From contig NZ_OY735139.1 in assembly GCF_963457605.1 (NCBI RefSeq), forward strand, positions 2,882,001-2,946,000: a stretch of 64,000 nt of DNA, written 5' to 3'. Origin of the DNA: an uncultured Gellertiella sp. (GTDB lineage Bacteria; Pseudomonadota; Alphaproteobacteria; Rhizobiales; Rhizobiaceae). Below the pieces are notes generated by a model that made no database searches, was not told the DNA's origin, and saw only the letters and a list, made by a program, of their open reading frames with translations. Made by a program: the position numbers and the translations under genes. Shown here one piece after another: positions 9,456 through 19,144 of this stretch (within the stretch, counting starts at the first letter, position 1; each line of letters begins with the position of its first letter).

Positions 9456-10324
9456 GCTGCCTTGTTTTCACCGCCAGGATTCATCATTTCCTGTTCCACG
9501 GCGTCGATGGAAGGACGTTCATAGGATGAGATGGTCTTGCGGCCATATTCGAGGGCCACCTGCGGCACGGAGCCGTTCATGTAGGCAAGCAGGGTCTGCT
9601 TGACGATCACATAGAGCCGGTGCTGCTTGGTCCTGACGCCCTTGATCTGCGCCACCAGCGGGTTGCAGATCGAGTAGGAGAGAAGGATCCCGAGGAAGGT
9701 GCCGACGAGTGCCGAGCCGATGAGGTGGCCGAGAACCTCCGGTGGATCATTGATGTGCGACATGGCCTTGATAACGCCGAGAACGGCTGCGACGATGCCG
9801 ATGGCCGGAAAGCTGTCGCCCATCGAGGTGATCGCATTGTAGGGCTTCATCTTGTCATAGAGGATGGTGTTGATTTCCTCGTCCATCAGCGCCTCGATCT
9901 CGTGGCTGCGGGCATTGCCGATGATGATCAGCCGCACATAGTCGCAGATGAAGGCGGTCAGGTCCTTGTTCTTCAGAACAGAGGGGGCGACCTGGAAGAT
10001 CGAGGATTCGTCCGGGTTGTCGATATGGGCTTCGATTTCGTTGCGCGACTTGGTTCTGAGGTCACGCATCAGGGAATAGAGAACGCCGAGAATATCGAGA
10101 TAGTCCCGTTCCTTCGGCACTTTCTGCTTGAAGGCCTCGCCCAGCGCCTTGCCGGAATCCTTTACGACTTTCATGGGGTTGGCCATGATGTAGCCGCCAA
10201 GGCCGGCGCCGCCGATGATCACGAATTCGAACGGCTGGAAGAGAGCTTCCACATGGCCGCCCATGGCCATGAAGCTGCCGATGATACAGCCGGCGGTGAT
10301 CACGATTCCTATGATGATGTTCAT
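9452..10324 (-). CDS. motA: Flagellar stator protein MotA
   Basis: This 290-residue proton-channel subunit of the stator has the MotA/ExbB pattern. Two N-terminal helices ([38 protein letters not shown]) precede a large cytoplasmic loop containing [12 protein letters not shown]. Two more helices follow ([47 protein letters not shown]), with the proline positions required for torque. The loop interacts electrostatically with FliG. It is the first gene of the minus-strand operon, divergent from flgF across a 354-bp gap. Confidence 0.97.
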   Translation of the reverse strand: MNIIIGIVITAGCIIGSFMAMGGHVEALFQPFEFVIIGGAGLGGYIMANPMKVVKDSGKALGEAFKQKVPKERDYLDILGVLYSLMRDLRTKSRNEIEAHIDNPDESSIFQVAPSVLKNKDLTAFICDYVRLIIIGNARSHEIEALMDEEINTILYDKMKPYNAITSMGDSFPAIGIVAAVLGVIKAMSHINDPPEVLGHLIGSALVGTFLGILLSYSICNPLVAQIKGVRTKQHRLYVIVKQTLLAYMNGSVPQVALEYGRKTISSYERPSIDAVEQEMMNPGGENKAA

Positions 10325-10678
10325 GACAAGCCCATACTCGGTGATTGATTTTCAGGGATCTGGATAGAGTTTCTGGCTTGCGTGAGGCTGTTTGTCCGCC
10401 CCGTTCGGCCGTCGGATATTGGCGGGACGGGAGCCAGCCTCGCACAAGCAACATCCCGCAGAGTGCGGGTCGAAGAAGGGCGATCATGCCCGCCTTTCAG
10501 CAGCCCGTCTTCCAGTATGGCGGGGCAATGTCACGACGGTGTTAACGGGTGGAGCCGCAGGCGGTGTCATCCTGGCACATCCGGGCCCGTCCATCGGGCC
10601 TGGTTCGGGATGCGGCCAATCTGGGAGACGGACTGTCCACATCCTGGAACCCCAGCCTGCCATCCGGAGAGTTTGACC
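10325..10678. other. Divergent promoter region motA / flgF
   Basis: This 354-bp gap separates two divergent flagellar operons and should hold promoters in both directions. It contains a Rem-box-like site (CCTCGCACAAGC, 10439-10450) followed at once by a CCCGCA-gag-TGCGGG hairpin and a GGGC-gatcat-GCCC hairpin. No gene is seen. The flgF frame is open through part of the gap, but the homologous N-terminus begins at 10679. Confidence 0.6.
10439..10451 (+). promoter_or_regulatory. Candidate Rem box, motA/flgF
   Basis: CTCGCACAAGC matches CTCGCGCAAGCTT of the fliF, flgE1 and flhA regions except for G to A at the sixth base and the last two T. It lies 114 bp before motA and about 230 bp before flgF. 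Confidence 0.35.
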
Positions 10679-11413
10679 GTGCAATCTGGCCTTTATGTTT
10701 CCCTGTCCTCGCAGATCGCCCTCGAGCGTCGGCTGACCACCATCGCCGACAATATGGCGAATGTGAACACCACGGGCTTTCGCGCCACCAATGTGAAATT
10801 CGATCAGGTGTTGAGCAACACCCAGAACGAGGCGACGGCCAAGGTCGCCTTCGTCTCGCAGGGAAATGACTATCTGTCGGAAAAGAACGGCGAATTGCAG
10901 AATACCGGCAATCCGCTGGATTTTGCCGTCAAGGGCGATGCCTGGTTTGCGATCAACACGCCGGTTGGCAAGGTGCTGACGCGCGACGGGCGCTTTACCA
11001 TCACCGATACCGGTGAGATCGTCTCTTCCCGCGGCTATCCGGTGCTGGATGCCGGCGGCGCACCCCTTCAGGTTCGCCGCGATGGCGGCCCGATTTCCGT
11101 AGGTCAGGATGGCAATGTCCATCAGGATGGCAAGCAGGTCGGCTCCATCGGCCTGTTTACGGCGGATCTCTCGCAGGGCTTCGTGCGCTATGAGAATTCC
11201 GGTGTGATCCCGACCCAGACCGCCCAGCCGGTTGTCGACCGGCACGATATCGGCGTGATGCAGGGCTATACCGAACAGTCCAATGTCAATGGTATCGGCG
11301 AAATGACCCAGCTGATCCAGGTGAACCGGGCTTTTGAAGATATTACCGCCTTGATGCGCGACAGCGAAAGCTCGCTGCAGGAAGCAATCAAGACACTGGG
11401 CAGCGGTCGCTGA
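10679..11413 (+). CDS. flgF: Flagellar proximal rod protein FlgF
   Basis: The 244-residue rod protein of the FlgB/C/F/G family has the N-terminal signature LERRLTTIADNMANVNTTGFRATNVKFDQ and the C-terminal helix ...GIGEMTQLIQVNRAFEDITALMRDSESSLQEAIKTLG. The frame is open further upstream, but the family N-terminus begins at a GTG codon at 10679 preceded by GGAGA at 10666-10670. The 244 residues then match the usual size. It heads the plus-strand operon containing fliI and the rod genes. Confidence 0.95.
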   Translation: MQSGLYVSLSSQIALERRLTTIADNMANVNTTGFRATNVKFDQVLSNTQNEATAKVAFVSQGNDYLSEKNGELQNTGNPLDFAVKGDAWFAINTPVGKVLTRDGRFTITDTGEIVSSRGYPVLDAGGAPLQVRRDGGPISVGQDGNVHQDGKQVGSIGLFTADLSQGFVRYENSGVIPTQTAQPVVDRHDIGVMQGYTEQSNVNGIGEMTQLIQVNRAFEDITALMRDSESSLQEAIKTLGSGR

Positions 11414-11513
11414 CGGGTGCATGGCGCGGTGCGCCTGCATTTCGCAATGAACGTCCGACACAAATTCCGAACGCGCCTGCGGCCTGCGCAGGTGTTCCGG
11501 CAGGGAGCAGTAT

Positions 11514-12881
11514 ATGACCGAGGCGCTATTGGCGGAGGGTGGTGTATCGCGCAAGCTGAGCCAGCTGGCAGGGCTTGTCGACCGGTACACCCATCCGAAC
11601 TATTCGGTGACCCATGGCGGCCACGTCCAGACCATCGCGGCCGGCCATTATACCGTGACCGGTCTTTCCCGGCATGTCCGGCTTGGTGAATTTGTTGCCC
11701 ATCGCAGCCCCTCCGGCATCCATCTCGGCGAGGTCATCCGCGTCGAGCCGGACCAGGTCTATGTCTGTCCGATCGAACCCGGTGAACCGATCGGCATCCA
11801 CGACACGATCATCCGCAAGGGGGCCTTCCGGATTGCGCCGGATGACAGCTGGTGCGGGCGCACCATCAATGCGCTCGGCGACCCCATCGATGGCCATGGT
11901 CCCCTGACACCCGGCACGATCCGCCGTCCGATCTCCAATACCGCGCCGCCGTCGATGACCCGCAAGCGGGTCGAACATGGATTCAAGACCGGCGTGCGCG
12001 CCATCGATATCTTTTCGCCGCTCTGCTACGGCCAGCGTCTCGGCATCTTCGCCGGATCCGGCGTCGGCAAGTCGACGCTTCTGTCCATGCTGGCGCGCGC
12101 CGATGCCTTCGACAAGGTGGTGATTGCGCTGGTCGGCGAACGTGGTCGCGAAGTGCGCGAATTCATCGAGGATACGCTGGGCGTGCATATGGCCAAGTCG
12201 ATTGCCGTTGTGGCCACCTCCGATGAAAGCCCGATGCTGCGCAAGATGGCCCCGCTTTGCGCCGTGACCATTGCCGAGCATTTCCGCGACCAGGGCGACA
12301 ATGTGCTGCTGATCGTCGACAGCGTCACCCGCTTTGCCCATGCCATCCGCGAGGTCGCGGTGGCGGCAGGCGAGCCGCCGATTGCCCGCGGCTATCCGGC
12401 CTCGGTCTTTACCGAGCTGCCGCGCCTTTTGGAGCGTGCCGGTCCGGGGGCGGAAGGGGCGGGGACCATCACCGCGATCATCTCGATCCTGGTGGATGGT
12501 GACAACCACAACGATCCGATCGCCGACTCCACCCGCGGTATTCTGGACGGCCATATCGTGCTTGAGCGCAGCCTGGCGGAAGAGGGGCGGTATCCGCCGG
12601 TCAATCCGCTGTCGTCGATCTCGCGTCTTGCCCGCAAGGCCTGGACGCCGGACCAGGAGAAGCTGGTGCGGCGGCTGAAATCGCTGATCCACCGCTTCGA
12701 GGAAACCCGGGATCTCCGGCTGATTGGCGGCTATCGCCCCGGCACCGATCCCGATCTCGACATGGCGATCAAGCAGGTACCGATCATCTACGAGGTGCTG
12801 AAACAATCCCCCGGTGACAATCCCGCCAATGACGCTTTCGCCGATCTGGCCAACGGTCTGAAGAACGGTGCGGTCAGATAA
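11514..12881 (+). CDS. fliI: Flagellum-specific ATPase FliI
   Basis: The 455-residue hexameric ATPase energises flagellar type III export at the inner-membrane gate. It is related to F1 beta. The Walker A motif GSGVGKST (near residue 183), ALVGERGREVREF, the Walker B region LLIVDSVTRFAHA and the signature RGYPASVFTELPRLLERAG are all intact. The ribosome site GGGAG lies about 8 bp upstream of the ATG. It is separated by about 100 bp from flgF and probably belongs to the same transcript. Confidence 0.97.
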   Translation: MTEALLAEGGVSRKLSQLAGLVDRYTHPNYSVTHGGHVQTIAAGHYTVTGLSRHVRLGEFVAHRSPSGIHLGEVIRVEPDQVYVCPIEPGEPIGIHDTIIRKGAFRIAPDDSWCGRTINALGDPIDGHGPLTPGTIRRPISNTAPPSMTRKRVEHGFKTGVRAIDIFSPLCYGQRLGIFAGSGVGKSTLLSMLARADAFDKVVIALVGERGREVREFIEDTLGVHMAKSIAVVATSDESPMLRKMAPLCAVTIAEHFRDQGDNVLLIVDSVTRFAHAIREVAVAAGEPPIARGYPASVFTELPRLLERAGPGAEGAGTITAIISILVDGDNHNDPIADSTRGILDGHIVLERSLAEEGRYPPVNPLSSISRLARKAWTPDQEKLVRRLKSLIHRFEETRDLRLIGGYRPGTDPDLDMAIKQVPIIYEVLKQSPGDNPANDAFADLANGLKNGAVR

Positions 12882-12917
12882 GGCGGAGCGGGGCAGGGGC
12901 CTTCGGCTCGACTGGAT

Positions 12918-13541
12918 ATGCAGGCTAACAAGGAGGGCACGGGTTTTGGATCTGTCGACGCCCTCTCTCTCGCAGTGAGGTCAGACGTGACTGAATATGA
13001 TGACGACATGCCGGTGGCACCACTGGCCGGGATCAAGGCCAAATCGATCTGGACGGATCGCGTGCTGGCGGCGGCGGGTATCTGCATGGCCGCAGCTGCA
13101 GCGTTCTTTCCCTGGTATGTCTTCTTTAACGAGGACAAGTTCGGCATTCATGTCGCGAGCATGGACCATACCCGGGATCTCCCCCATACCGGCCCCCGCA
13201 ATGTCTTCAGCGTGTCGCCGATTGCGATGGTCAACAAGAACAAGAACCCCAATCCCCAGGCCATTCCGCTCGACCAGCTCACCACCGCGACGGTCTCCAA
13301 GCTCGGCAAGGAGAAGCAGGGTGAACCGGATCCCGCTGAAAACCAGCCCTTTCCGGGCGAAAGCGGTTTCCGTCTGCTGCATGTTGCCAATGGTCGCGCC
13401 ATGATCGAGGACAATGCCGGCATGTATATGGTGCAGATCGGTTCTATACTTCCTGACCAGAGCCGCCTTGCCTCGCTCGAACAGCGCGACGGCAAATGGG
13501 TGATCGTGACGTCGAAGGGTGATGTGCTCAAGCCTGAATGA
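12918..13541 (+). CDS. Inner-membrane protein between fliI and flgB, function unknown
   Basis: The protein has up to 207 residues. An internal ATG at 13008 (MPVAPLAGI) or GTG codons are alternative starts. One membrane helix (LAAAGICMAAAAAFFPWYVFF) follows a short cytoplasmic N-terminus. The remaining 135 or so residues should be periplasmic. The C-terminal 65 residues (FRLLHVANGRAMIEDNAGMYMVQIGSILPD...GKWVIVTSKGDVLKPE) look like a small beta domain of the kind found in GspC/PilP-like periplasmic modules. No named family is recognised. An unnamed protein lies between fliI and flgB in S. meliloti too, so a flagellar structural or assembly role is plausible. Confidence 0.8.
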   Translation: MQANKEGTGFGSVDALSLAVRSDVTEYDDDMPVAPLAGIKAKSIWTDRVLAAAGICMAAAAAFFPWYVFFNEDKFGIHVASMDHTRDLPHTGPRNVFSVSPIAMVNKNKNPNPQAIPLDQLTTATVSKLGKEKQGEPDPAENQPFPGESGFRLLHVANGRAMIEDNAGMYMVQIGSILPDQSRLASLEQRDGKWVIVTSKGDVLKPE

Positions 13542-13634
13542 CCCGGCGTGAAAGGCGTCAAACGCAGGGTTTTTCCGTAAGTCCCACGCAAGATTAGGAC
13601 CTTAGGGTCGGATCAGGACAAGACGGAGAACAGC

Positions 13635-14033
13635 ATGACGCAGCCTATCCAGCTTTTCGCACTGGCATCCCGGCAGGCCGAGTGGCTCTCGGTGCGCCAG
13701 GAGGTGGTGGCAACCAACATCGCCAATGCCAATACGCCAAAATACCGCGCCAGGGATGTAACCCCATTTGACGCGGTGCTCGACAAGAATTCAAGCTTTC
13801 ACCTCGCCCGCACCAATCCGGCGCATCTGTCGGCAAGCCCTGACGGGGTCAGCGACGATGTCGAGGTCAAGGAAGCGGCCCTGGTCAATGATATCGGCGT
13901 TCAGGAGTCCGGCAATACGGTCGGGCTCGCCGAGGAAATGACCAAGACCGGCGACATCAAGCGCGAATATGACCTCAACGCCGCGCTGGTAAAATCCTTT
14001 CATCGCATGATGTTGATGACAGTCAGGAAGTAA
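13635..14033 (+). CDS. flgB: Flagellar proximal rod protein FlgB
   Basis: The 132-residue rod protein carries the conserved N-terminal helix [38 protein letters not shown]. Its C-terminal helix is [19 protein letters not shown]. It is first in the tightly packed block flgB-flgC-fliE-flgG-flgA-flgI-motE-flgH. The upstream 93 bp contain CACGCAAGATT, a weak relative of the candidate Rem box. Confidence 0.95.
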   Translation: MTQPIQLFALASRQAEWLSVRQEVVATNIANANTPKYRARDVTPFDAVLDKNSSFHLARTNPAHLSASPDGVSDDVEVKEAALVNDIGVQESGNTVGLAEEMTKTGDIKREYDLNAALVKSFHRMMLMTVRK

Positions 14034-14038
14034 CGACC

Positions 14039-14458
14039 ATGGATCCGCTCGCCGCATCCCTCAAGATCGCAGGAACCGGACTGGAAGCCCAGTCGACCCG
14101 GCTGCGCATCGTCTCTGAAAACATCGCCAACGCCCGCTCTTCCGGCGACACGCCGGGGGCCGACCCCTATCGCCGCAAGACCATTACCTTCGGGTCGGAA
14201 CTCGACCAGGCCAGTGGCGCCGATGTGGTGACGGTCAAGAAGCTGGGCGTCGACAATTCGAAGTTCTCGGAAGAATTCGACCCCGGCAATCCGGCCGCCG
14301 ATGCCAAGGGCATGGTGAAGATGCCGAATGTCAACATCCTCGTGGAAATGTCCGACATGCGGGAAGCAAACCGCACCTATGAGGCAAATCTGCAAACCGT
14401 CAAACAGTCGCGCGATCTGATTGCAGCGACGCTCGATCTCCTGAAGGCATCACAATGA
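14039..14458 (+). CDS. flgC: Flagellar proximal rod protein FlgC
   Basis: The 139-residue rod protein has the family signature [24 protein letters not shown] near the N-terminus. Its C-terminal helix is [45 protein letters not shown]. It starts 5 bp after flgB and overlaps fliE by 4 bp, so the three are translated together. A disordered loop ([11 protein letters not shown]) interrupts the first motif, as in other alphaproteobacteria. Confidence 0.96.
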   Translation: MDPLAASLKIAGTGLEAQSTRLRIVSENIANARSSGDTPGADPYRRKTITFGSELDQASGADVVTVKKLGVDNSKFSEEFDPGNPAADAKGMVKMPNVNILVEMSDMREANRTYEANLQTVKQSRDLIAATLDLLKASQ

Positions 14459-14790
14459 TCAACGCACTCAAAGAAGTCAGCGGCATCTCGCAACTCGGCA
14501 ATATCGGCAAATCGCTGTTTGAAAGCAACGACAGCAAGACATCGGGTGCCGCCTCGCCGGGACTGGCGACCGGCCAAACCTTTGGTGAGGTTCTCACCAA
14601 CATGGCAACCACGGCCATGGACAATATCAAGCAGGGGGAAGTTGCCTCCTTCGAAGGAATCCAGGGCAAGGCAAGCACCCGGGAAGTGGTGGATGCCGTG
14701 ATGAATGCCGAGCAATCGCTGCAAACCGCAATTGCGATGCGCGACAAGCTGGTTTCGGCCTTCCTCGACATCACCAAGATGCAGATTTAA
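14455..14790 (+). CDS. fliE: Flagellar MS-ring/rod junction protein FliE
   Basis: The 111-residue helical protein joins the MS ring to the rod and is the first exported substrate. The C-terminal family motif [46 protein letters not shown] is complete. The ATGA overlap with flgC indicates coupled translation. Confidence 0.95.
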   Translation: MINALKEVSGISQLGNIGKSLFESNDSKTSGAASPGLATGQTFGEVLTNMATTAMDNIKQGEVASFEGIQGKASTREVVDAVMNAEQSLQTAIAMRDKLVSAFLDITKMQI

Positions 14791-14811
14791 CCCAGTAGAA
14801 GGTCACACCGT

Positions 14812-15600
14812 ATGAGAGCGCTCGCCATTGCCGCCACCGGCATGAATGCCCAGCAGACCAATCTCGAAGTGATCGCGAACAATATCGCGAACATCAACAC
14901 GACAGGCTACAAACGCGCCCGTGCGGAATTTTCCGATCTTCTCTACCAGTCGGAACGTCTTCAGGGCGTACCGAACCGCGCCAACCAGGCCATCGTGCCC
15001 GAGGGCGCCAATATCGGCCTCGGGGTGCAGACCTCGGCGGTGCGCAATCTGCATATCCAGGGAGAACTCACCCAGACCTCGAACGATCTCGACCTTGCCC
15101 TCGTCGGGCGGGGATGGTTCCAGGTGCAGACGCCCGACGGCACCACCATGTATTCGCGCGCCGGTGCCTTCAACACCAATGCGCAGGGCCAGCTGGTGAC
15201 GATCGACGGCTATACTGTGGTGCCGGCAATCACCGTTCCGCAGGATGCCAGCAAGATCACCGTCAGCCGCTCCGGCCAGGTACAGGTCCAGATCGGCAAC
15301 AGCGCGACCATGACCGATATCGGCCAGCTGACCACGGCGAATTTCGTCAACGAGGCCGGCCTGCAGCCGATGGGCGACAACCTGTTCCAGCAGACCGCTG
15401 CCTCCGGCGAACCGATCATCGCGCCGCCGGATGATCCGGGCTTCGGCTACGTGAAGCAGGGCTATCTCGAAAGCTCGAATGTCGATGCGGTCAAGGAAAT
15501 CTCCGAAATGATTTCCGCCCAGCGCGCCTATGAAATGAATTCCAAGGTTATCCAGACTGCGGATGAAATGGCATCGGTCGTCAGCAAGAACCTGAAGTAA
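14812..15600 (+). CDS. flgG: Flagellar distal rod protein FlgG
   Basis: The 262-residue distal rod subunit shows the N-terminal motif [36 protein letters not shown]. The rod-specific segment follows, then the C-terminal motif [43 protein letters not shown]. Length is standard for the family. It lies 21 bp after fliE with a usable AGAAGG ribosome site. Confidence 0.97.
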   Translation: MRALAIAATGMNAQQTNLEVIANNIANINTTGYKRARAEFSDLLYQSERLQGVPNRANQAIVPEGANIGLGVQTSAVRNLHIQGELTQTSNDLDLALVGRGWFQVQTPDGTTMYSRAGAFNTNAQGQLVTIDGYTVVPAITVPQDASKITVSRSGQVQVQIGNSATMTDIGQLTTANFVNEAGLQPMGDNLFQQTAASGEPIIAPPDDPGFGYVKQGYLESSNVDAVKEISEMISAQRAYEMNSKVIQTADEMASVVSKNLK

Positions 15601-15618
15601 GAGAAAGGCAGGGCAGAC

Positions 15619-16098
15619 ATGATGTTTCCCCGGAAATGGACAGGTTGCGCGGGCGCTGTCGCGCTCGTCGTCCAGATGATGTTCGGCCCTGCCGCCGCGT
15701 TTGCCGACACCTTTGGCACCGCCGTGGTGCCCACCAATATCATCTATCCCGGCGAGACGCTGAGCGAGGACCGGATCCGGGTGGTCGATGTCACCAATCC
15801 CAATCTCGCCGGCGACTACGCCCGGCAGGCAACCGACGTTCTGGGCATGGTCAGCAAGAGCACGCTTTTGCCGGGCCGCACCATTCCCGTCTCCTCGCTG
15901 CGCCAGCCATACGCCATGACGCGCGGCCAGACGGTGCGCCTCACCTTCAATGTCGGCAACATGGTCATATCAGCCGCCGGCTCACCCCTGACCGATGCCA
16001 TCGTCGGCGATGTGATCCGGGCCAGAAACCTCGATTCCGGTATCATCGTCAGCGGGACGGTCATGGCCGACGGCACGATTCACGTGGTGGCAAAATGA
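15619..16098 (+). CDS. flgA: P-ring assembly chaperone FlgA
   Basis: The 159-residue periplasmic chaperone for P-ring assembly has a signal peptide (WTGCAGAVALVVQMMFGPAAAFA). A SAF-like domain follows (LPGRTIPVSSLRQPYAMTRGQTVRLTFNVGNMVISAAGSPLTDAIVGDVIRARNLDSGIIVSGTVMADGTIHVV). It is shorter than enterobacterial FlgA, as usual in Rhizobiales. It overlaps flgI by 4 bp. Confidence 0.93.
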   Translation: MMFPRKWTGCAGAVALVVQMMFGPAAAFADTFGTAVVPTNIIYPGETLSEDRIRVVDVTNPNLAGDYARQATDVLGMVSKSTLLPGRTIPVSSLRQPYAMTRGQTVRLTFNVGNMVISAAGSPLTDAIVGDVIRARNLDSGIIVSGTVMADGTIHVVAK

Positions 16099-17219
16099 TC
16101 AAGCTGCGCCTCTTCCTTCACGCATTTATTGCCTTCGCGCTGCTGGCGGGCACGGCTGCCCCGGCCTCGGCCGCAGGTTCGCGAATCAAGGACATCGCCT
16201 CGCTCCAGGCCGGTCGCGACAACCAGCTGATCGGCTACGGCCTGATCGTCGGCCTGCAGGGCAGCGGCGACAGCCTGCGCGCCTCGCCCTTTACCGAGCA
16301 GTCGATGCGCGCCATGCTGCAGAATCTCGGCATTTCCACGCAGGGCGGCCAGTCCGGTGCCAAGAACACCGCTGCCGTGATGGTCACCGCCACGTTGCCG
16401 CCCTTTGCCAGCCCCGGCAGCCGCATCGATGTCAATGTCTCCTCGCTCGGCGACGCAAGCTCGCTGCGCGGCGGCACGCTGATCATGACCTCGCTGTCGG
16501 GTGCCGACGGGCAGATCTATGCGGTCGCGCAGGGCAGCGTCATCGTGTCGGGCTTTTCCGCCCAGGGCCAGTCCGGCTCCAGCGTGACGGAAGGGGTGAC
16601 GACAGGCGGACGGGTGCCGAACGGCGCGATCATCGAGCGGCAGCTGCCCTCGCGCTTCAAGGACGGCATCGATCTGGTGCTGCAATTGCGCAATCCTGAC
16701 TTTTCGACGGCTGTCGGCGTGGCCGATGTGGTCAACCAGTTTGCCGTCAGCAAATATGGCGCGCCGATTGCCGAAGCCCGCGACAGCCAGGAAATCGCCG
16801 TCGACAAGCCGAAGACCGCCGATCTCGCCCGGCTGATGGCGGAAATCGAAAACCTCGTCGTCGATACCGATACACCGGCCAAGGTGGTGGTCAACGAGCG
16901 CACCGGAACGATTGTCATCGGTGCCGACGTGCGCGTGTCGAAGGTGGCGGTTTCCTACGGAACGCTGACGGTGCAGGTCTCCGAGACCCCGCAGGTCGTG
17001 CAGCCGGAACCCTTCTCCCGGGGCCAGACGGCGCTTCAGCCGCAGACCGACATCACCGCCAAGAAAACCGGCGGCAAGGTCGCCCTGCTTGACGGTCCCG
17101 ATCTCAAGACGCTGGTGGCAGGCCTCAACAATATCGGCGTCAAACCGGATGGCATCATCGCCATTCTCCAGGGCATCAAGTCAGCCGGTGCCCTCCAGGC
17201 GGAGCTCGTTCTGCAATGA
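16095..17219 (+). CDS. flgI: Flagellar P-ring protein FlgI
   Basis: The 374-residue P-ring subunit has a signal peptide ending ...PASAAG. The family start SRIKDIASLQAGRDNQLIGYGLIVGLQGSGDS and the motif VVVNERTGTIVIGADVRVSKVAVSYGTLTV follow. The frame stays open upstream through flgA, but the true start is the ATG at 16095 inside the flgA stop (ATGA). The C-terminus (LKTLVAGLNNIGVKPDGIIAILQGIKSAGALQAELVLQ) is complete. Confidence 0.96.
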   Translation: MIKLRLFLHAFIAFALLAGTAAPASAAGSRIKDIASLQAGRDNQLIGYGLIVGLQGSGDSLRASPFTEQSMRAMLQNLGISTQGGQSGAKNTAAVMVTATLPPFASPGSRIDVNVSSLGDASSLRGGTLIMTSLSGADGQIYAVAQGSVIVSGFSAQGQSGSSVTEGVTTGGRVPNGAIIERQLPSRFKDGIDLVLQLRNPDFSTAVGVADVVNQFAVSKYGAPIAEARDSQEIAVDKPKTADLARLMAEIENLVVDTDTPAKVVVNERTGTIVIGADVRVSKVAVSYGTLTVQVSETPQVVQPEPFSRGQTALQPQTDITAKKTGGKVALLDGPDLKTLVAGLNNIGVKPDGIIAILQGIKSAGALQAELVLQ

Positions 17220-17839
17220 TTGACAGATCCCTTTCCATGAAGACATGGCGCGCCGCCGGGCTTCTGGCCGGCACGCTTGCCGCCCTTGCCGTTTTTGCCC
17301 CCGCGGGCGCCGAGGAAGCCGCCCCGCAGCAGCAGCCGGTCGCAGCCGATGGCCAGGTTTCCGCCCCGGCTCCCGCAGGCGAGGCCGCAGTCAAGCTGAA
17401 GCTTCGCCAGCAACCGCTGACCGAGATGAGCTCCGAAGAGGAGATCAAGAAATTCTGCACCAATATCGCCGATGCCGCCAAGGACCGGCGCTACCTGCTG
17501 CAAAAGCAGGAACTCGACAAGCTGCAGGCCGACATCAACAGCCGCATCACCATCCTGGAAAAGCGCAAGGCGGAATATCAGGACTGGCTGAAGCGCCGCA
17601 ACGATTTCCTCGCCCAGACAGAGGCGAACCTGATCAGCGTCTACAAGACGATGAAGGCAGATGCGGCGGCACCCCAGATGGAGCAGCTCAATCCCGAAGT
17701 GGCCGCCTCGATCATCATGAAACTGCCAGCCCGGCAATCGGGCCTGATCCTCAGTGAAATGGATCCGCGCAAGGCCGCCATGGTTGCTGCGGTCATGACC
17801 CGTGCGGTCGATCCCAATACGTCCAAGGACCCATCATGA
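17216..17839 (+). CDS. motE: Periplasmic motility chaperone MotE
   Basis: The 207-residue exported protein has an N-terminal signal sequence (WRAAGLLAGTLAALAVFAPAGA). An alanine/proline-rich stretch and a long coiled coil follow (AAKDRRYLLQKQELDKLQADINSRITILEKRKAEYQDWLKRRNDFLAQTEANL). It ends in an MgtE-N-like domain (LNPEVAASIIMKLPARQSGLILSEMDPRKAAMVAAVM). In S. meliloti MotE is the chaperone that folds and stabilises the stator protein MotC. The gene overlaps both flgI and flgH by 4 bp. Confidence 0.92.
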   Translation: MIDRSLSMKTWRAAGLLAGTLAALAVFAPAGAEEAAPQQQPVAADGQVSAPAPAGEAAVKLKLRQQPLTEMSSEEEIKKFCTNIADAAKDRRYLLQKQELDKLQADINSRITILEKRKAEYQDWLKRRNDFLAQTEANLISVYKTMKADAAAPQMEQLNPEVAASIIMKLPARQSGLILSEMDPRKAAMVAAVMTRAVDPNTSKDPS

Positions 17840-18546
17840 AGAAATGTATCGCAATCGTCATGACTGGCGCCCTGCTCGCCGGTTGCCAGAGCCAGGCAGG
17901 CCGGGAAATTGGCATCGCTCCGGAAATGAGCCCGATCGGCAGTGGCCTGCAATATGGCAAGACCCAGCAGATGGCGCTCTATCCGAAGGAGCCGCAGCGC
18001 TCCGCCGTCGGTTATTCCCTGTGGAATGACAGCCGGGCAGCCCTGTTCAAGGATGCCCGCGCACTCAATGTCGGCGACATCCTGACGGTCAATATCCAGA
18101 TCAACGACAAGGCGTCCTTCGACAACAAGACAGACCGCAGCCGCAACAATTCGAGCGGCGCCAACTGGGGCCTCAAGACAGACCTGCTCGGCTGGGATCC
18201 GGCCACCAGCGGCACCGGCACCTATGGCACCGACACCAGCAGCCAGGGCAAGGGCACCACCAGCCGGTCGGAAAAGCTGACCCTGCTTGTCGCCGCCGTC
18301 GTCACCGGTATTCTCGAGAACGGCAACCTGATCATCAGCGGCTCGCAGGAAGTGCGGGTCAACCATGAGCTGCGCATTCTCAATGTCGCCGGTATCGTCA
18401 GGCCGCAGGACGTGGATGCCAACAACACCATTTCCTACGAGCGTATTGCCGAGGCCCGCATTTCCTACGGTGGCCGTGGCCGCCTGACCGAAGTGCAGCA
18501 GCCGCCGGTCGGCCAGCAGGCGGTCGATCTCTACTCACCATTCTAA
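17836..18546 (+). CDS. flgH: Flagellar L-ring lipoprotein FlgH
   Basis: The 236-residue outer-membrane L-ring subunit begins with a lipoprotein signal peptide and lipobox (GALLAGC). Family motifs follow: YSLWNDSRAALFKDARALNVGDILTVNI, SEKLTLLVAAVVTGILENGNLIISGSQEVRVNHELRILNVAGIVRPQDVDANNTISYERIAEARISYGGRG. The protein is complete. Confidence 0.96.
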   Translation: MKKCIAIVMTGALLAGCQSQAGREIGIAPEMSPIGSGLQYGKTQQMALYPKEPQRSAVGYSLWNDSRAALFKDARALNVGDILTVNIQINDKASFDNKTDRSRNNSSGANWGLKTDLLGWDPATSGTGTYGTDTSSQGKGTTSRSEKLTLLVAAVVTGILENGNLIISGSQEVRVNHELRILNVAGIVRPQDVDANNTISYERIAEARISYGGRGRLTEVQQPPVGQQAVDLYSPF

Positions 18547-18604
18547 GAAAGGCCGCGGGGAGGGGCCGTGCCCTTCTCCCGGTCCGCGTCAGGCGGGACA
18601 ATTC

Positions 18605-19144
18605 ATGGCGGAAGAAGCAGAAACGGAAGACGGCGCCAAGAAGAAGGGCGGCATGGTGCCACTGATCGCGGCGCTGGCGGTCCTGACCCTGGTGGGCGGC
18701 GGCGGCGGCTGGTTCATCGGCGGCATGCTTGCGGCGAAACTGCAGCCCATCGAAGCGGCAGCCAAGGCGCAGGCGGCCAAGGAAGCGGCGGCAAGGCCGA
18801 AAGAGGCCAAACCGGAAGGCAAGACGCCGGCCGAGGGCCTGCCGCATATCTCGACGGAAGCCAATGGCGTGGTGCAACTCGAACCGATCACCACCAATCT
18901 CGCCTACCCCTCGGAAAACTGGATCAAGCTCGATGTGGCGCTGCTGTTCAAGGGGCCGCCCGATGTGAAGATGGCCGAAGATATCCATCAGGACATCATG
19001 GGCTACCTGCGCACAGTCTCCCTGCAGCAGATCGAAGGCCCGCGCGGATTCGAATATCTGCGGGATGACATCCAGGAGCGTGTTGACCTCAGGTCCGAGG
19101 GGCGCGTATCGAAGGTGATGTTCAGGACATTTGTTATCGAATGA
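18605..19144 (+). CDS. fliL: Flagellar stator-associated protein FliL
   Basis: The 179-residue single-pass membrane protein has its helix (LIAALAVLTLVGGGGGWFIGG) near residues 20-40, an Ala/Lys/Glu linker, and a periplasmic FliL domain (LAYPSENWIKLDVALLFKGPP...EDIHQDIMGYLRTVSLQQIEGPRGFEYLRDDIQERVDLRSEGRVSKVMFRTFVIE). FliL rings surround and support stators. It overlaps fliP by 4 bp. The 58-bp spacer from flgH is larger than others in this operon. Confidence 0.93.
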   Translation: MAEEAETEDGAKKKGGMVPLIAALAVLTLVGGGGGWFIGGMLAAKLQPIEAAAKAQAAKEAAARPKEAKPEGKTPAEGLPHISTEANGVVQLEPITTNLAYPSENWIKLDVALLFKGPPDVKMAEDIHQDIMGYLRTVSLQQIEGPRGFEYLRDDIQERVDLRSEGRVSKVMFRTFVIE

